Part shown: in pieces, positions 1-7,261 of the stretch
Layout: the number at the start of each line of letters is the position of its first letter
Numbering within the stretch: position 1 is the stretch's first letter
Origin: Rhodospirillaceae bacterium CCH5-H10
GTDB lineage: Bacteria; Pseudomonadota; Alphaproteobacteria; Reyranellales; Reyranellaceae
NCBI GenBank assembly: GCA_001557035.1
Contig: LSKJ01000072.1
Span: 1 to 16,726, forward strand
Direction: 5' to 3'
DNA: 16,726 nt
The notes under the pieces: model-generated
What the model was told of the DNA's origin: nothing
Databases searched by the model: none
The model's input: the letters and a program-made list of their open reading frames with translations, nothing else
Translations under genes and position numbers: made by a program

Positions 1-4
1 ATAA

Positions 5-30
5 AGGTCCCTCGCTGCGCTCGGGATGAC
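5..30. repeat. Dispersed repeat, single arm
   Basis: This 26-base segment has the core CTCGCTGCGCTCGGGATGAC and matches the right arm of the element at 13023-13048 at 23 of 26 positions. Both belong to the common intergenic 'CTTCGCTGCGCTCAGGATGAC' type of dispersed repeat seen in high-GC Proteobacteria. Only one arm is visible here, so the partner arm may lie before the window start. It sits in non-coding DNA downstream of the leftward gene that ends at 134. Confidence 0.7.
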
Positions 31-40
31 AATCTTTTCG

Positions 41-72
41 TGTCCGGCGTCGTGCTCTATTTTCCCCGGACA
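41..72. repeat. 7-bp inverted repeat downstream of the leftward 134-505 gene
   Basis: TGTCCGG (41-47) and CCGGACA (66-72) are perfect inverted arms around an 18-base loop. The site lies about 60 bases past the stop of the leftward gene ending at 134, so it could help end that transcript. No T-run follows on the leftward strand, and an intrinsic terminator is not established. Confidence 0.3.
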
Positions 73-133
73 GCCCTGCATCTGAATGGGGAAGCAATTG
101 AGTCGTGATGGTTTACCCTATCTCGGAAGGAAT

Positions 134-505
134 CTAGGCCCCGTCTTTCAGATGGAAGGGCAGCGACGCCAGTTCGGGTGCCAGCTCCTTGATCTCGTCG
201 AAGAACACGATGAAGTGACGCGCCACCACGCGCTGCAAGTCGCCGCCGGGCTGGTCGTCGCCGTCGGCGGTCGTCATCTCCATGCCGTCCCTCGTCCGCA
301 CCCAAAGCAGCGTGTTGCGCGGCGCATCCGGCAAGCCCTCGAAACTCAGCAAGCCGAAGGCGACGGCCTGCCGCCGCCTCGCATGCTGGGCGAGCGCGTT
401 GTCCCGTGCGATGTCGCACAGGGCGAAGGCCAGACGACCCTGCGTGCCGTCCGGCAAGGTCACGTCATATTCGCGGGTCGCCAAGCGCCCGAGATCGTCG
501 TTCAC
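134..505 (-). CDS. Hypothetical protein, 123 aa, downstream of nadE
   Basis: I do not recognise this protein. It starts with GTG, chosen because GGGAG lies 7 bases upstream, and ends in TAG. The first 30 residues (about 13-30, Y-D-V-T-L-P-D-G-T-Q-G) look like a beta hairpin followed by a helix. The middle has a long polar/hydrophobic stretch and the end is acidic. There is no signal peptide, membrane segment or cysteine-rich motif. It follows nadE by 16 bases on the same strand, so the two are probably co-transcribed; that does not show a role in NAD synthesis. The clear ribosome binding site and sensible composition favour a real gene over the antisense frames. Confidence 0.7.
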   Translation of the reverse strand: MNDDLGRLATREYDVTLPDGTQGRLAFALCDIARDNALAQHARRRQAVAFGLLSFEGLPDAPRNTLLWVRTRDGMEMTTADGDDQPGGDLQRVVARHFIVFFDEIKELAPELASLPFHLKDGA

Positions 506-521
506 GTCGAGACTCCCGCGT

Positions 522-2177
522 CTATCCTCTGAAGCCGTTCACGATGGGATATCGGCGCTCGCGGCTGATATTGCGAGAGGTGATCTTGACGCCGGGTGGC
601 GCCTGCCGGCGCTTGTACTCGGCGCTTTCCAGCAGCCGCCAGACCCTGTCGACGATCGCGGGATCATGCCCCTCCTTCGCCAGCGCCGCAGTGTCGAGGT
701 CGCGTTCGATGAGGCCCTTCAGGATGGCATCGAGCGTCGGATAAGGCGGCAACGAGTCCGAATCCTGCTGGTCGGGCCGCAGCTCGGCCGAGGGGGGCTT
801 GTCGATGATGCGCGACGGGATCACGGCCCCCGGCCGGCCGAGCACACCGGCCGGCAGGTGCGCGTTGCGCCAGCGGCAAAGCTCGAACACCGTCGTCTTG
901 TAGACGTCCTTCAAGACGTTGAAGCCGCCGCACATGTCGCCGTAGAGCGTGGCGTAGCCCACCGCCATCTCCGACTTGTTGCCAGTCGTCACCACCATGC
1001 CGCCCAGCTTGTTGGACACCGCCATCAGGGTGACGCCGCGGGCGCGGCTCTGGATGTTCTCCTCGGTGACGTCCTCGGCGCGGTTGCCGAACAACGGCGT
1101 CAGCATGCCGCGAAACGCTTCCATCGCCGGACCGATATCGACGACGTCGTAGCGAACGCCGATCGCTTTGGCGCAGGCCTCGGCATCCTCGAGCGACTCC
1201 CGGCTGGTGTAGGGGGATGGCATCATGATCGCGTGCACGCGCTCGGGCCCCAGCGCGTCGGCCGCCACGGCCGCCGTGATCGCAGAATCGACGCCTCCCG
1301 AGAGGCCGATCACCACCGAGGGGAAGCCCGTCTTGTTCACATAGTCGCGCAGACCCAGCACCATCGCCTGGTAGATCGATTCGAGCCGATCCAGCTCGCG
1401 CGCAATCGGGCCGGCCTGGCACTCCCACCCGCCCGCGCCGCGGCGGAACTCGACCGTGGCGACTTCCTCGGCGAACGAGGCGAGCTTGGCCTTGAGCGAG
1501 CGGTCGGCGCCCAGGACGAACGATGCGCCGTCGTAGACGACCTCGTCCTGCCCGCCCACCTGGTTGAGGTAGACGAAGGGCAGACCGCTTTCGACGACGC
1601 GCTTCACGCCGAGCTGCACGCGGATGTCGGTCTTGCCGGCCTCGTAGGGTGAGCCGTTGGGCACCAGCAGGATCTCGCCGCCGGTCTCGGCGATGCACTC
1701 GACGACGTCCGGCGTCCACACGTCCTCGCAGATCGGCACGCCGATCCGCACGCCGCGGAAGACCAGCGGACCCGGCATCGGCCCTGGAGAAAAGACGCGC
1801 TTGTCGTCGAAGACGCCATAGTTCGGCAGGTCGACCTTGTAGCGCTTGCCGACGATCTCGCCTTTGTCGAGCGCGACGACGGCATTGTAGAGCTTGCCCT
1901 CCTCGCGCCACGGCGTGGTAACGAACAGCGCCGGACCGCCATCGCGCGTATCGGCGCGCAACGTCTCGACGGCGTCGTGGCAGGCCTGCTGGAAAGCGGG
2001 CTTGAGGACGAGGTCCTCGGGGAAGTAACCCGACAGCACCATTTCGGAGAAGAGCACCAGATCGGCGCCCTGTTTGGCGGCCTCGGCGCGCGCCGCACGC
2101 ACCTTCGCCAGATTGCCGGCGACGTCGCCGACTTTGGGATTGAGCTGCGCCAACCCGACTTTGAGTGTGTCCGTCAT
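522..2177 (-). CDS. nadE: Glutamine-dependent NAD(+) synthetase
   Basis: This cytoplasmic enzyme amidates deamido-NAD (NaAD) to NAD+ using ATP, with glutamine as nitrogen source; it is the last step of NAD synthesis. The 551-aa length is typical for the two-domain form. Residues 4 to about 255 form a nitrilase-type glutaminase domain with the expected triad: Glu45 (F-S-E-M), Lys114 (Y-K-V-D-L-P-N-Y) and Cys150 (P-I-C-E-D-V-W). The C-terminal synthetase domain begins near 265 and carries the ATP-pyrophosphatase P-loop S-G-G-V-D-S at 293-298. The ATG at 2177 is chosen because the glutaminase domain starts right after it ([10 protein letters not shown]); the frame stays open upstream but looks non-coding. 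It is divergent from the dehydrogenase gene at 2311 and heads a two-gene unit with the small gene at 134-505. Confidence 0.97.
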   Translation of the reverse strand: MTDTLKVGLAQLNPKVGDVAGNLAKVRAARAEAAKQGADLVLFSEMVLSGYFPEDLVLKPAFQQACHDAVETLRADTRDGGPALFVTTPWREEGKLYNAVVALDKGEIVGKRYKVDLPNYGVFDDKRVFSPGPMPGPLVFRGVRIGVPICEDVWTPDVVECIAETGGEILLVPNGSPYEAGKTDIRVQLGVKRVVESGLPFVYLNQVGGQDEVVYDGASFVLGADRSLKAKLASFAEEVATVEFRRGAGGWECQAGPIARELDRLESIYQAMVLGLRDYVNKTGFPSVVIGLSGGVDSAITAAVAADALGPERVHAIMMPSPYTSRESLEDAEACAKAIGVRYDVVDIGPAMEAFRGMLTPLFGNRAEDVTEENIQSRARGVTLMAVSNKLGGMVVTTGNKSEMAVGYATLYGDMCGGFNVLKDVYKTTVFELCRWRNAHLPAGVLGRPGAVIPSRIIDKPPSAELRPDQQDSDSLPPYPTLDAILKGLIERDLDTAALAKEGHDPAIVDRVWRLLESAEYKRRQAPPGVKITSRNISRERRYPIVNGFRG

Positions 2178-2310
2178 ATCGCCGTCAGTGTGCCGCGATT
2201 TCGAGGGGCGTTCATCCGCATTTCTCCTGCGCACTCCATATACGGAGAGTATGCCTCGGCAATCCGCGGCGTATTTGACGACGCCGTATCCGGGCGGCCA
2301 GCATCGCGCC
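2178..2310. promoter_or_regulatory. Divergent intergenic region between nadE and the hydroxyacid dehydrogenase gene
   Basis: These 133 bases must hold the start signals of both divergent genes. Two symmetric sites are visible: CGGCGT (2267-2272) / ACGCCG (2281-2286) with an 8-base spacer, and the near-palindrome CTCCATATACGGAG at 2234-2247. Either could be a regulator site, though both are short. On the leftward strand TATATGG within the second site could serve as a -10 box, but no matching -35 is clear. An in-frame ATG at 2251 could extend the dehydrogenase by 20 residues, but they look non-coding. Confidence 0.4.
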
Positions 2311-3294
2311 ATGAAGATCACGATCCTGGACGACTACTTCGACACGCTGCGCACCCTGCCCTGCTTTGCGAAGCTCGCGGGTCACGAGGTCACGATCTGG
2401 AACGACCACGAGCAGGACGTCGATCGCCTGGCCGAGCGGCTTGCCGATACCGAAGTGCTGGTCCTGTTCCGCGAGCGCACGCAGATCCGCGCGCCTCTAC
2501 TGGCGCGGCTGCCGAAATTGAAACTGATCAGCCAGCGCAGCGTCTATCCCCATATCGACATCGATGCCTGCACGCGGCTCGGCATCGTCGTGTCGTCGAG
2601 CCAGCATGCCGGTACGCCCTCCTATGCCGCGGCAGAATTGACCTGGGCGCTGGCGCTCGCCGCGTCGCGCCTGCTGCCGCAGCAGATCGAAGCGCTGAAA
2701 ACCGGCCGCTGGCAGATGGGTGTCGGTTCGACGCTGCGGGGCAAGACGCTGGGCATCTACGGCTACGGCCGCATCGGTGCGACGGTCGCCGGCTACGGCC
2801 GCGCCTTCGGCATGCGCGTCCTGGTCTGGGCGCGCGAGAAGACGCGCGATGATGCCAGGCGCGACGGCCACGAGGTGGCACCCGACAAGCTCACATTCTT
2901 CCGGGAGTGCGACGTGCTCTCGCTCCACATGCGGCTGGTGGATGCGACCCGCGGCATCGTCACCCGCGCCGATCTCGCGGAGATGAAGCCGACCGCGATC
3001 CTGGTGAACACGAGCCGAGCGCCCCTGATCGAGCCCGGCGCTCTGGTCGCCGCGCTCCAGGCCGGGCGCCCGGGCATGGCCGCCGTCGACGTCTTCGAGA
3101 AGGAGCCGGTGCTCGACACCGATCATCCGCTGCTCAACATGCCGAACGTCATCGCCACGCCGCACATCGGCTACGTCTCGCGCGACGAATACGAAGTGCA
3201 GTTCAGCGACATCTTCGACCAGATCGTCGACTACGTCGCCGGCACGCCGAGTCACGTTGTCAATCCTGCAGTCCTCGCCTCGGCACGACGCTGA
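2311..3294 (+). CDS. D-2-hydroxyacid dehydrogenase family protein (NAD-binding)
   Basis: The 327-aa product has the two-domain layout of NAD(P)-dependent D-2-hydroxyacid dehydrogenases, which interconvert 2-keto acids and D-2-hydroxy acids. The Rossmann dinucleotide site G-Y-G-R-I-G is at 151-156. The catalytic set is present: Arg236 in N-T-S-R, Glu265 in E-K-E-P and His285 in T-P-H-I-G-Y. The split substrate domain occupies roughly 1-100 and 290-327. ATG at 2311 is chosen because M-K-I-T-I-L-D-D opens the first beta strand directly. Substrate cannot be read from sequence: phosphoglycerate, glycerate/hydroxypyruvate and lactate enzymes all share these motifs. At 327 aa it lacks the ACT domain of long SerA enzymes. 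It converges with the gene at 3301-3882, leaving only 6 bases between the stops. Confidence 0.93.
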   Translation: MKITILDDYFDTLRTLPCFAKLAGHEVTIWNDHEQDVDRLAERLADTEVLVLFRERTQIRAPLLARLPKLKLISQRSVYPHIDIDACTRLGIVVSSSQHAGTPSYAAAELTWALALAASRLLPQQIEALKTGRWQMGVGSTLRGKTLGIYGYGRIGATVAGYGRAFGMRVLVWAREKTRDDARRDGHEVAPDKLTFFRECDVLSLHMRLVDATRGIVTRADLAEMKPTAILVNTSRAPLIEPGALVAALQAGRPGMAAVDVFEKEPVLDTDHPLLNMPNVIATPHIGYVSRDEYEVQFSDIFDQIVDYVAGTPSHVVNPAVLASARR

Positions 3295-3300
3295 CGCTGG

Positions 3301-3882
3301 TTATCCCGTCGACGGCATGGTGTCGGGATTTGCGGTCCGGACACCGATCACGGTCGCAAGCAGACGCTCGGCTGCCTTCAGGGCTTCGTCGACGTTCAGG
3401 GAGCCGTCCGACCAGGTGAAGACGCGGCCGTCCCAGGCATCGGCTTCCGGCAGGGGTTGGGCCTCGAAATGCTCCTCGACGCTGCGCATGCGCCAGAGGT
3501 CGGGAAGCGGACCGTCGAACTCGGCGAGCGCCCTCACCAGACCGTCCTGGAGCGACGGGGCGAGCGCGGCCAGTTCGACACTTCGCCGCAGCTGGCGCAG
3601 CGCGATCATCAGCATCTGAACGTCGGCCCAAAGGCGAACGGCCAGATGGGACTCACCCGTATCCGTGGACTTGAGGCGGCGGCACTGCAGGGCCACGAGG
3701 AGGCAGGCATCCTGTGCGCGACGCAACGCGTGCTCGACCACGCTGCTCCACGACGGGGCGGCCCCGCTCACCTGCGCGACGCCTTCTCCCGCCGCAATGC
3801 GGACCTTACAGACCGGATGGAAAGTGACGAGATAGACCGAATTTTGCGCCGCAGCTCCAGCTTGCTCATCGTCGTCTCCCAA
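3301..3882 (-). CDS. Hypothetical protein, up to 193 aa, start uncertain (possible frameshift)
   Basis: I do not recognise the family. Residues about 46-110 form a helix-rich region (A-L-R-R-A-Q-D-A-C-L-L-V-A-L) and the tail has a strand pair (G-R-V-F-T-W-S-D-G-S-L-N-V). There is no signal peptide or membrane segment. The longest frame opens with TTG at 3882, which lacks a close ribosome binding site. An ATG at 3869 with GGGAG six bases upstream is in another frame and stops after 33 codons. A GTG at 3771 overlaps that stop (GTGA) and has AGAAGG 10 bases upstream. Adding one base in the A-run opposite 3842-3845 would join the ATG to the main frame, so a recent frameshift or sequencing error is plausible. 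The main frame beyond residue 38 is probably coding in any case. Confidence 0.65.
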   Translation of the reverse strand: MGDDDEQAGAAAQNSVYLVTFHPVCKVRIAAGEGVAQVSGAAPSWSSVVEHALRRAQDACLLVALQCRRLKSTDTGESHLAVRLWADVQMLMIALRQLRRSVELAALAPSLQDGLVRALAEFDGPLPDLWRMRSVEEHFEAQPLPEADAWDGRVFTWSDGSLNVDEALKAAERLLATVIGVRTANPDTMPSTG

Positions 3883-3918
3883 ACACCAGCGACAACTCCC
3901 CTGCTCCCTAGGGGGACG

Positions 3919-3956
3919 ACGGAATTTTGCATTCCGTTCTTGTAGTGAACGCTACA
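3919..3956. promoter_or_regulatory. Two adjacent inverted repeats upstream of the 3301-3882 gene
   Basis: ACGGAAT (3919-3925) / ATTCCGT (3931-3937) is a perfect 7-bp inverted repeat with a 5-base spacer. Four bases further, TGTAG (3941-3945) / CTACA (3952-3956) forms a second one with a 6-base spacer. They lie in the 117-base gap between two leftward genes, about 50-85 bases upstream of the 3869/3882 starts, where an operator would be expected. TGTA-N-TACA half-sites are known for several repressor families, but the regulator is unknown. Neither hairpin is followed by a T-run leftward, which argues against a terminator for the gene ending at 4000. Confidence 0.35.
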
Positions 3957-3999
3957 CAAATTCACGCACGGTGCAAATCAGAACATCAGGGAGAGATCG

Positions 4000-4779
4000 C
4001 TAAATCGCCACGCGCTCGCGAAGTGCGTCACCGAACGCCTGGAACAGCTTGCGATTGATCGGATTGCTCTGGGGATCGTACTCGGCATGCCATTGGACAC
4101 CGACGGCAAAAGCCGGCGCGCCGTCGATGCAGATCGCCTCGATCGTACCGTCTTCCGCAACGCCTTCGATGGCGATCCTCTGGCCGGGATCGAGGATCCC
4201 CTGGCCATGCAGCGAGTTCACGCGAATCGACTCGCAGCCCAGCAGCTTCGCGAAGTAACCGTCGGGCGCGAGCTTCACGTCGTGGCGGTCGGCGAACACC
4301 ACCGTCGGATCGGGATGGATCTCGCCGTTCTCCAGGCGAGGCATGCGATGGTTCATGCGGCCGGGAATCTCGCGGATCTCGGGATGCAGCGAGCCGCCGA
4401 AGGCGACGTTCATTTCCTGAAAGCCACGGCAGATGCCGAAAATCGGAACGCCGCGCTCGACGCAGGCTTCGATCAGTCCAAGCGCCATCGCATCGCGATC
4501 CTGATCGTAGGGCTCATGGGCGGGATGCGGTTCGAACCCGAAACGTGTCGGATGGACGTTGGCGCGCGCTCCGGTGAGCAGGATACCATCGACCGCGCCC
4601 AGCAGGGCCTCGATGTCGGTGATGTCGGGCGTGCCGGCAAACATGAGCGGCAGGGCGCCGGCGACTTCCGCGACCGCCCGCATGTTGCGTTGCCCGACGA
4701 GTTGGACATTGTGCCGGTCGTTGATGACGCCGGAATTGCCGATAATCCCGACCACGGGCTTCTTGGTGCTGGAAATCAA
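4000..4779 (-). CDS. Class I glutamine-amidotransferase-like peptidase C26 (gamma-glutamyl-GABA hydrolase type)
   Basis: The 259-aa product has the size and motifs of PuuD-type peptidase C26 enzymes, which hydrolyse gamma-glutamyl amide bonds such as that of gamma-glutamyl-GABA in putrescine breakdown. The nucleophile elbow F-G-I-C-R-G-F places Cys117, and Q-W-H-A-E supplies His231 and Glu233, completing the triad. The oxyanion region G-I-L-L-T-G-A is at 65-71. The start is TTG at 4779, chosen because GAAGG lies 6 bases upstream and the conserved P-V-V-G-I-I-G strand begins at residue 8; no ATG lies between it and an unlikely upstream extension. No other puu genes are nearby, so the substrate could be another gamma-glutamyl compound. 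The gene follows a 334-base gap and stands alone. Confidence 0.9.
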   Translation of the reverse strand: MISSTKKPVVGIIGNSGVINDRHNVQLVGQRNMRAVAEVAGALPLMFAGTPDITDIEALLGAVDGILLTGARANVHPTRFGFEPHPAHEPYDQDRDAMALGLIEACVERGVPIFGICRGFQEMNVAFGGSLHPEIREIPGRMNHRMPRLENGEIHPDPTVVFADRHDVKLAPDGYFAKLLGCESIRVNSLHGQGILDPGQRIAIEGVAEDGTIEAICIDGAPAFAVGVQWHAEYDPQSNPINRKLFQAFGDALRERVAI

Positions 4780-4859
4780 CGCGCGCCTTCTTGAGCCTTT
4801 GGAGGGCCGATAATGGCACCAGCCCCGACGCCGGGCGAGTCCGCTGTCACCGGTTTGCA

Positions 4860-4888
4860 TTGACAGCGGCGCCCGCCGGTGCGTGAAT
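4860..4888 (+). promoter_or_regulatory. Possible sigma70-type promoter pointing into the structured gap
   Basis: A perfect TTGACA (4860-4865) is followed by a 17-base spacer and GTGAAT (4883-4888), which keeps only the last three bases of the TATAAT consensus. Transcription would start near 4895 and run rightward through the 4918-4980 ORF and the inverted repeats. A perfect -35 in GC-rich DNA can arise by chance, so this is tentative. Confidence 0.3.
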
Positions 4889-4917
4889 CGGCTATCGCGT
4901 GCAGCAGGGAGGTTTAA

Positions 4918-4980
4918 ATGCTTCCACCCAAGCAACGTGCCGCAAGGATTGCCGGAGCAATCGTTCGGGCGACGGCATAG
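4918..4980 (+). CDS. Possible 20-aa peptide ORF with strong ribosome binding site
   Basis: GGGAGG sits 5 bases before an ATG that opens a 20-codon ORF ending in TAG. The peptide is basic and partly amphipathic (four arginines, one lysine, an I-A-G-A-I-V core). It lies between a TTGACA box and an 11-bp inverted repeat, an arrangement reminiscent of a leader peptide. However, the next rightward gene is trmFO, 900 bases away behind two leftward genes, so attenuation of a downstream gene is unlikely. It may be a small protein or chance. Confidence 0.25.
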   Translation: MLPPKQRAARIAGAIVRATA

Positions 4981-5001
4981 CGGCACTCACGAACGGCACG
5001 G

Positions 5002-5059
5002 CGGGAGCGGCCCCAGCGGGTCGCATCAGTTGGGCGAGACCCCAACCAGGCCGCTCCCG
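5002..5059. repeat. 11-bp inverted repeat enclosing a 6-bp hairpin
   Basis: CGGGAGCGGCC (5002-5012) is perfectly complementary to GGCCGCTCCCG (5049-5059). Inside lies GTTGGG (5029-5034) / CCCAAC (5041-5046) with a 6-base loop. Both arms are G/C rich and would be very stable in RNA from either strand. No T-run follows on either side. It may be a structured leader of the leftward C26 gene, a small RNA, or a Rho-independent-like pause site. Confidence 0.5.
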
Positions 5060-5113
5060 GCGTTCGCTTCGAGCCCCCCAACCTTCTTCACCGCGCCTCT
5101 GCGGCAACCAGTT

Positions 5114-5422
5114 TTACTGGAACGGCGGCACGTCGCGCCGCAAGTCGCCGCTGCCCCGGCTGAAGTGCAGCGTCAGGCGTCCGGCGACATCCGTCGCGCG
5201 GTTCGACACCGCGAGGGGAAGCTCAGTCTTCAACCCACGCACGCCAAGCTCTTCCACCAGCTCGTTCAGGCGGTCGCCGGGCACCTCGAAATGGAGGACC
5301 GCCATCGCGTCCGACAGCAGCGAATGGCCGGAGACCCAGCCACCCGCCCGCGTGATCGCCTCCGACGCCGCGTTCACGCTCGCATGAAAGGCGTCGCGGG
5401 AGACCACCTCGAGGCGCAGCAA
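5114..5422 (-). CDS. Hypothetical small protein, 102 aa, paired with a Rid-family gene
   Basis: I do not recognise a named family. The order of predicted elements (strand L-R-L-E-V-V, helix at about 12-25, strands around 28-36 and 40-47, helix [10 protein letters not shown] at 50-59, strand) resembles a beta-alpha-beta-beta-alpha ACT-like fold; that is an inference from pattern only. The start is TTG at 5422, chosen because GGAG lies 6 bases upstream, only 17 bases after the stop of the Rid gene. Co-transcription with that gene is therefore likely. No signal peptide or membrane segment is present. Confidence 0.7.
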   Translation of the reverse strand: MLRLEVVSRDAFHASVNAASEAITRAGGWVSGHSLLSDAMAVLHFEVPGDRLNELVEELGVRGLKTELPLAVSNRATDVAGRLTLHFSRGSGDLRRDVPPFQ

Positions 5423-5439
5423 TCCCGACTCCGTTTGGT

Positions 5440-5829
5440 CTAGGACTTCGCCGCCACCACTTCGACCTCGACCAGCATCGCGGGATCGGCCAGCCCCGCC
5501 ACCACGAGCAGAGTGGACGCCGGATAGGGCTCCTGTCCGACATACTTGCCGCGCACCTCGCGGAAGGCCGGGATGAAGCGGCTGTCGGTCAGGAAGACGG
5601 TGAGCTTCACGATATCGCAGAAGTCCATGCCGCCGGCCTTGAGGACCTCGCCAATATTCTTCCAGACCTGGTCGCTCTGCGCCTCGATGCCGTCCTGCAG
5701 CTTGCCGGCGGAATCGACGCCGACCTGGCCCGACACATGGAGCACGCGCGCCTCCGGCGGCACCTCGACGCCCAGGCTGTATTTGCCCGCGACGGAGACG
5801 GATTTGGGATTGTGAAACTTGATGGTCAT
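5440..5829 (-). CDS. Rid (YjgF/YER057c/UK114) family protein lacking the catalytic arginine
   Basis: The 129-aa product has the length and core of Rid proteins, small cytoplasmic trimers. Recognisable parts are the V-L-H-V-S-G-Q-V-G strand (29-37), the [14 protein letters not shown] helix (54-67), the V-K-L-T-V-F-L-T-D segment (74-82) and the E-V-E-V-V-A end. In active RidA, Arg105 in an A-R motif of a P-A-R segment binds the substrate carboxylate and is needed for 2-aminoacrylate deamination. Here the segment reads Y-P-A-S-T, with Ser105. This points to a non-RidA subgroup with unknown activity. ATG at 5829 has GGAG 7 bases upstream; an upstream in-frame start at 5859 has no conserved sequence. 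It is divergent from trmFO with only 48 bases between them. Confidence 0.9.
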   Translation of the reverse strand: MTIKFHNPKSVSVAGKYSLGVEVPPEARVLHVSGQVGVDSAGKLQDGIEAQSDQVWKNIGEVLKAGGMDFCDIVKLTVFLTDSRFIPAFREVRGKYVGQEPYPASTLLVVAGLADPAMLVEVEVVAAKS

Positions 5830-5877
5830 GCCGGGCACTCCATTGTAAGGGAGGCGCACGGTTTCAGGTCGGAGAGC

Positions 5878-7248
5878 ATGGCGTCAAGCACCAAGCCCGT
5901 TCACATCGTCGGCGGCGGTCTCGCGGGCAGCGAGGCGGCGTGGCAGCTCGCGCAGGCGGGCGTGCCGGTGGTGCTGCACGAGATGCGGCCGGTGCGCGGC
6001 ACGGAAGCCCATCTCACCGACAGCCTCGCCGAACTGGTCTGCTCGAACTCCTTCCGCTCCGACGATGCCGCGAACAACGCCGTCGGCGTGATCCACGAAG
6101 AGATGCGCCGCGCCGGGTCGCTGATCATGCGCTCGGCCGACGCGCACAAGCTGCCGGCCGGCGGCGCGCTCGCGGTCGATCGGCACGGCTTCTCGGCGAC
6201 GGTGCAAGAAACCCTGCTCGCCCATCCGCTGGTGACGCTCGAACGTGGAGAGGTGGCCGGCCTGCCGCCCGAGGACTGGGACAGCGTCATCGTGGCGACC
6301 GGTCCCCTCACCTCGCCTGCGCTCGCCGACGCCATCGCGAAACTCACCGGCGAGGACTCGCTCGCCTTCTTCGACGCCATCGCGCCGATCGTCCATCACG
6401 AGAGCATCGACCAGTCGATCGCCTGGAAGCAGTCGCGCTATGACAAGGTCGGGCCCGGCAATGTCGAAGGCAGCGACGGCGCGGACTACTTCAACTGCCC
6501 GATGGACAAGCCGCAGTACGAGGCGTTCGTCGCCGCGCTGCTCGCAGGCGAGAAGACCGAATTCAAGCAGTGGGAGCACAACACCCCTTACTTCCAGGGG
6601 TGCCAGCCGATCGAGGTCATCGCCTCCACCGGGCCGCAGAGCCTGCGCTTCGGACCGATGAAGCCCGTCGGCCTGCGCGATCCGCGCACCGGGCACCGCC
6701 CGTGGGCCGTGGTGCAACTGCGCCAGGACAATGCGCTCGGCACCTTGTGGAACATCGTGGGCTTCCAGACCAAGCTGAAGCACGGCGAACAGACACGCAT
6801 CTTCCGCACCATCCCGGGTCTCGAAAAGGCCGAGTTCGCGCGGCTGGGCGGCCTGCACCGCAACACCTTCCTGAACAGTCCGCGCCTCCTCGACGGCACG
6901 CTCCGCCTCAAGGCGATGCCGCGGCTGCGTTTCGCCGGCCAAATCACCGGCTGCGAGGGCTATGTCGAGAGCGCCGCCGTCGGCCTGATGACGGGGCGGT
7001 TCGCGGCGGCCGAGCGACTGGGCCGCGCGCAGACCGCGCCGCCGCCGACCACGGCGATGGGCGCGCTGCTGGGGCACATCACCGGCGGCGCCGACGCCAC
7101 GACCTTCCAGCCGATGAACATCAACTTCGGCCTGTTCCCGCCCATCGCCGGCAGCTTCAAGGGCAAGGAACGCAAGCAGGCGATGGCGGCGCGGGCGCTG
7201 CGCGACTTCGACGAGTGGCTGAAACCGACGCTCCTCGCGGCAGAATGA
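5878..7248 (+). CDS. trmFO: Methylenetetrahydrofolate--tRNA-(uracil(54)-C5)-methyltransferase TrmFO
   Basis: TrmFO is a flavoprotein that makes 5-methyluridine at position 54 of the tRNA T-loop, using methylenetetrahydrofolate as carbon donor and FADH2 as reductant. The 456-aa product begins with the FAD-binding [12 protein letters not shown] (8-19). Two cysteines matching the catalytic pair of the Bacillus enzyme (C53 and C226) are Cys55 in E-L-V-C-S-N-S and Cys207 in F-N-C-P-M. The C-terminal N-I-N-F-G-L-F-P-P segment is also typical of the family. ATG at 5878 is preceded by GGAG and directly opens the FAD strand. The next gene follows 13 bases after the stop, suggesting co-transcription. 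Confidence 0.97.
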   Translation: MASSTKPVHIVGGGLAGSEAAWQLAQAGVPVVLHEMRPVRGTEAHLTDSLAELVCSNSFRSDDAANNAVGVIHEEMRRAGSLIMRSADAHKLPAGGALAVDRHGFSATVQETLLAHPLVTLERGEVAGLPPEDWDSVIVATGPLTSPALADAIAKLTGEDSLAFFDAIAPIVHHESIDQSIAWKQSRYDKVGPGNVEGSDGADYFNCPMDKPQYEAFVAALLAGEKTEFKQWEHNTPYFQGCQPIEVIASTGPQSLRFGPMKPVGLRDPRTGHRPWAVVQLRQDNALGTLWNIVGFQTKLKHGEQTRIFRTIPGLEKAEFARLGGLHRNTFLNSPRLLDGTLRLKAMPRLRFAGQITGCEGYVESAAVGLMTGRFAAAERLGRAQTAPPPTTAMGALLGHITGGADATTFQPMNINFGLFPPIAGSFKGKERKQAMAARALRDFDEWLKPTLLAAE

Positions 7249-7261
7249 AACGGGGACGATC

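Larger units (their letters stand above)
4780..5113. other. 334-base gap with many inverted repeats
   Basis: No credible long gene is present. The gap holds a possible rightward promoter (4860-4888), a 20-codon ORF (4918-4980), a hairpin GATTGC/GCAATC (4947-4962) inside that ORF, and an 11-bp inverted repeat (5002-5059) enclosing a second hairpin. CCAGT (5108-5112) / ACTGG (5116-5120) surrounds the stop of the leftward gene ending at 5114. Its leftward strand is the leader of the C26 peptidase gene, so the structure could act in either transcript. Confidence 0.5.

Noticed and set aside
282..1652. 456-aa rightward open frame
   Set aside because: It lies opposite nadE, which has clear domains and catalytic residues; its own composition is that of an antisense frame in GC-rich DNA.
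4780..4986. N-terminal extension of the C26 peptidase to an upstream start
   Set aside because: The extra 69 residues are Arg/Ser/Gly-rich with no family similarity, while the TTG at 4779 has a well-spaced GAAGG and immediately precedes the first conserved strand.
5061..5110. Possible T-loop or CCA-like 3' end of a tRNA or tmRNA piece (TTCGCTTCGAGCCCC, GCAACCA)
   Set aside because: No acceptor stem, anticodon arm or tag-coding frame could be folded around it.
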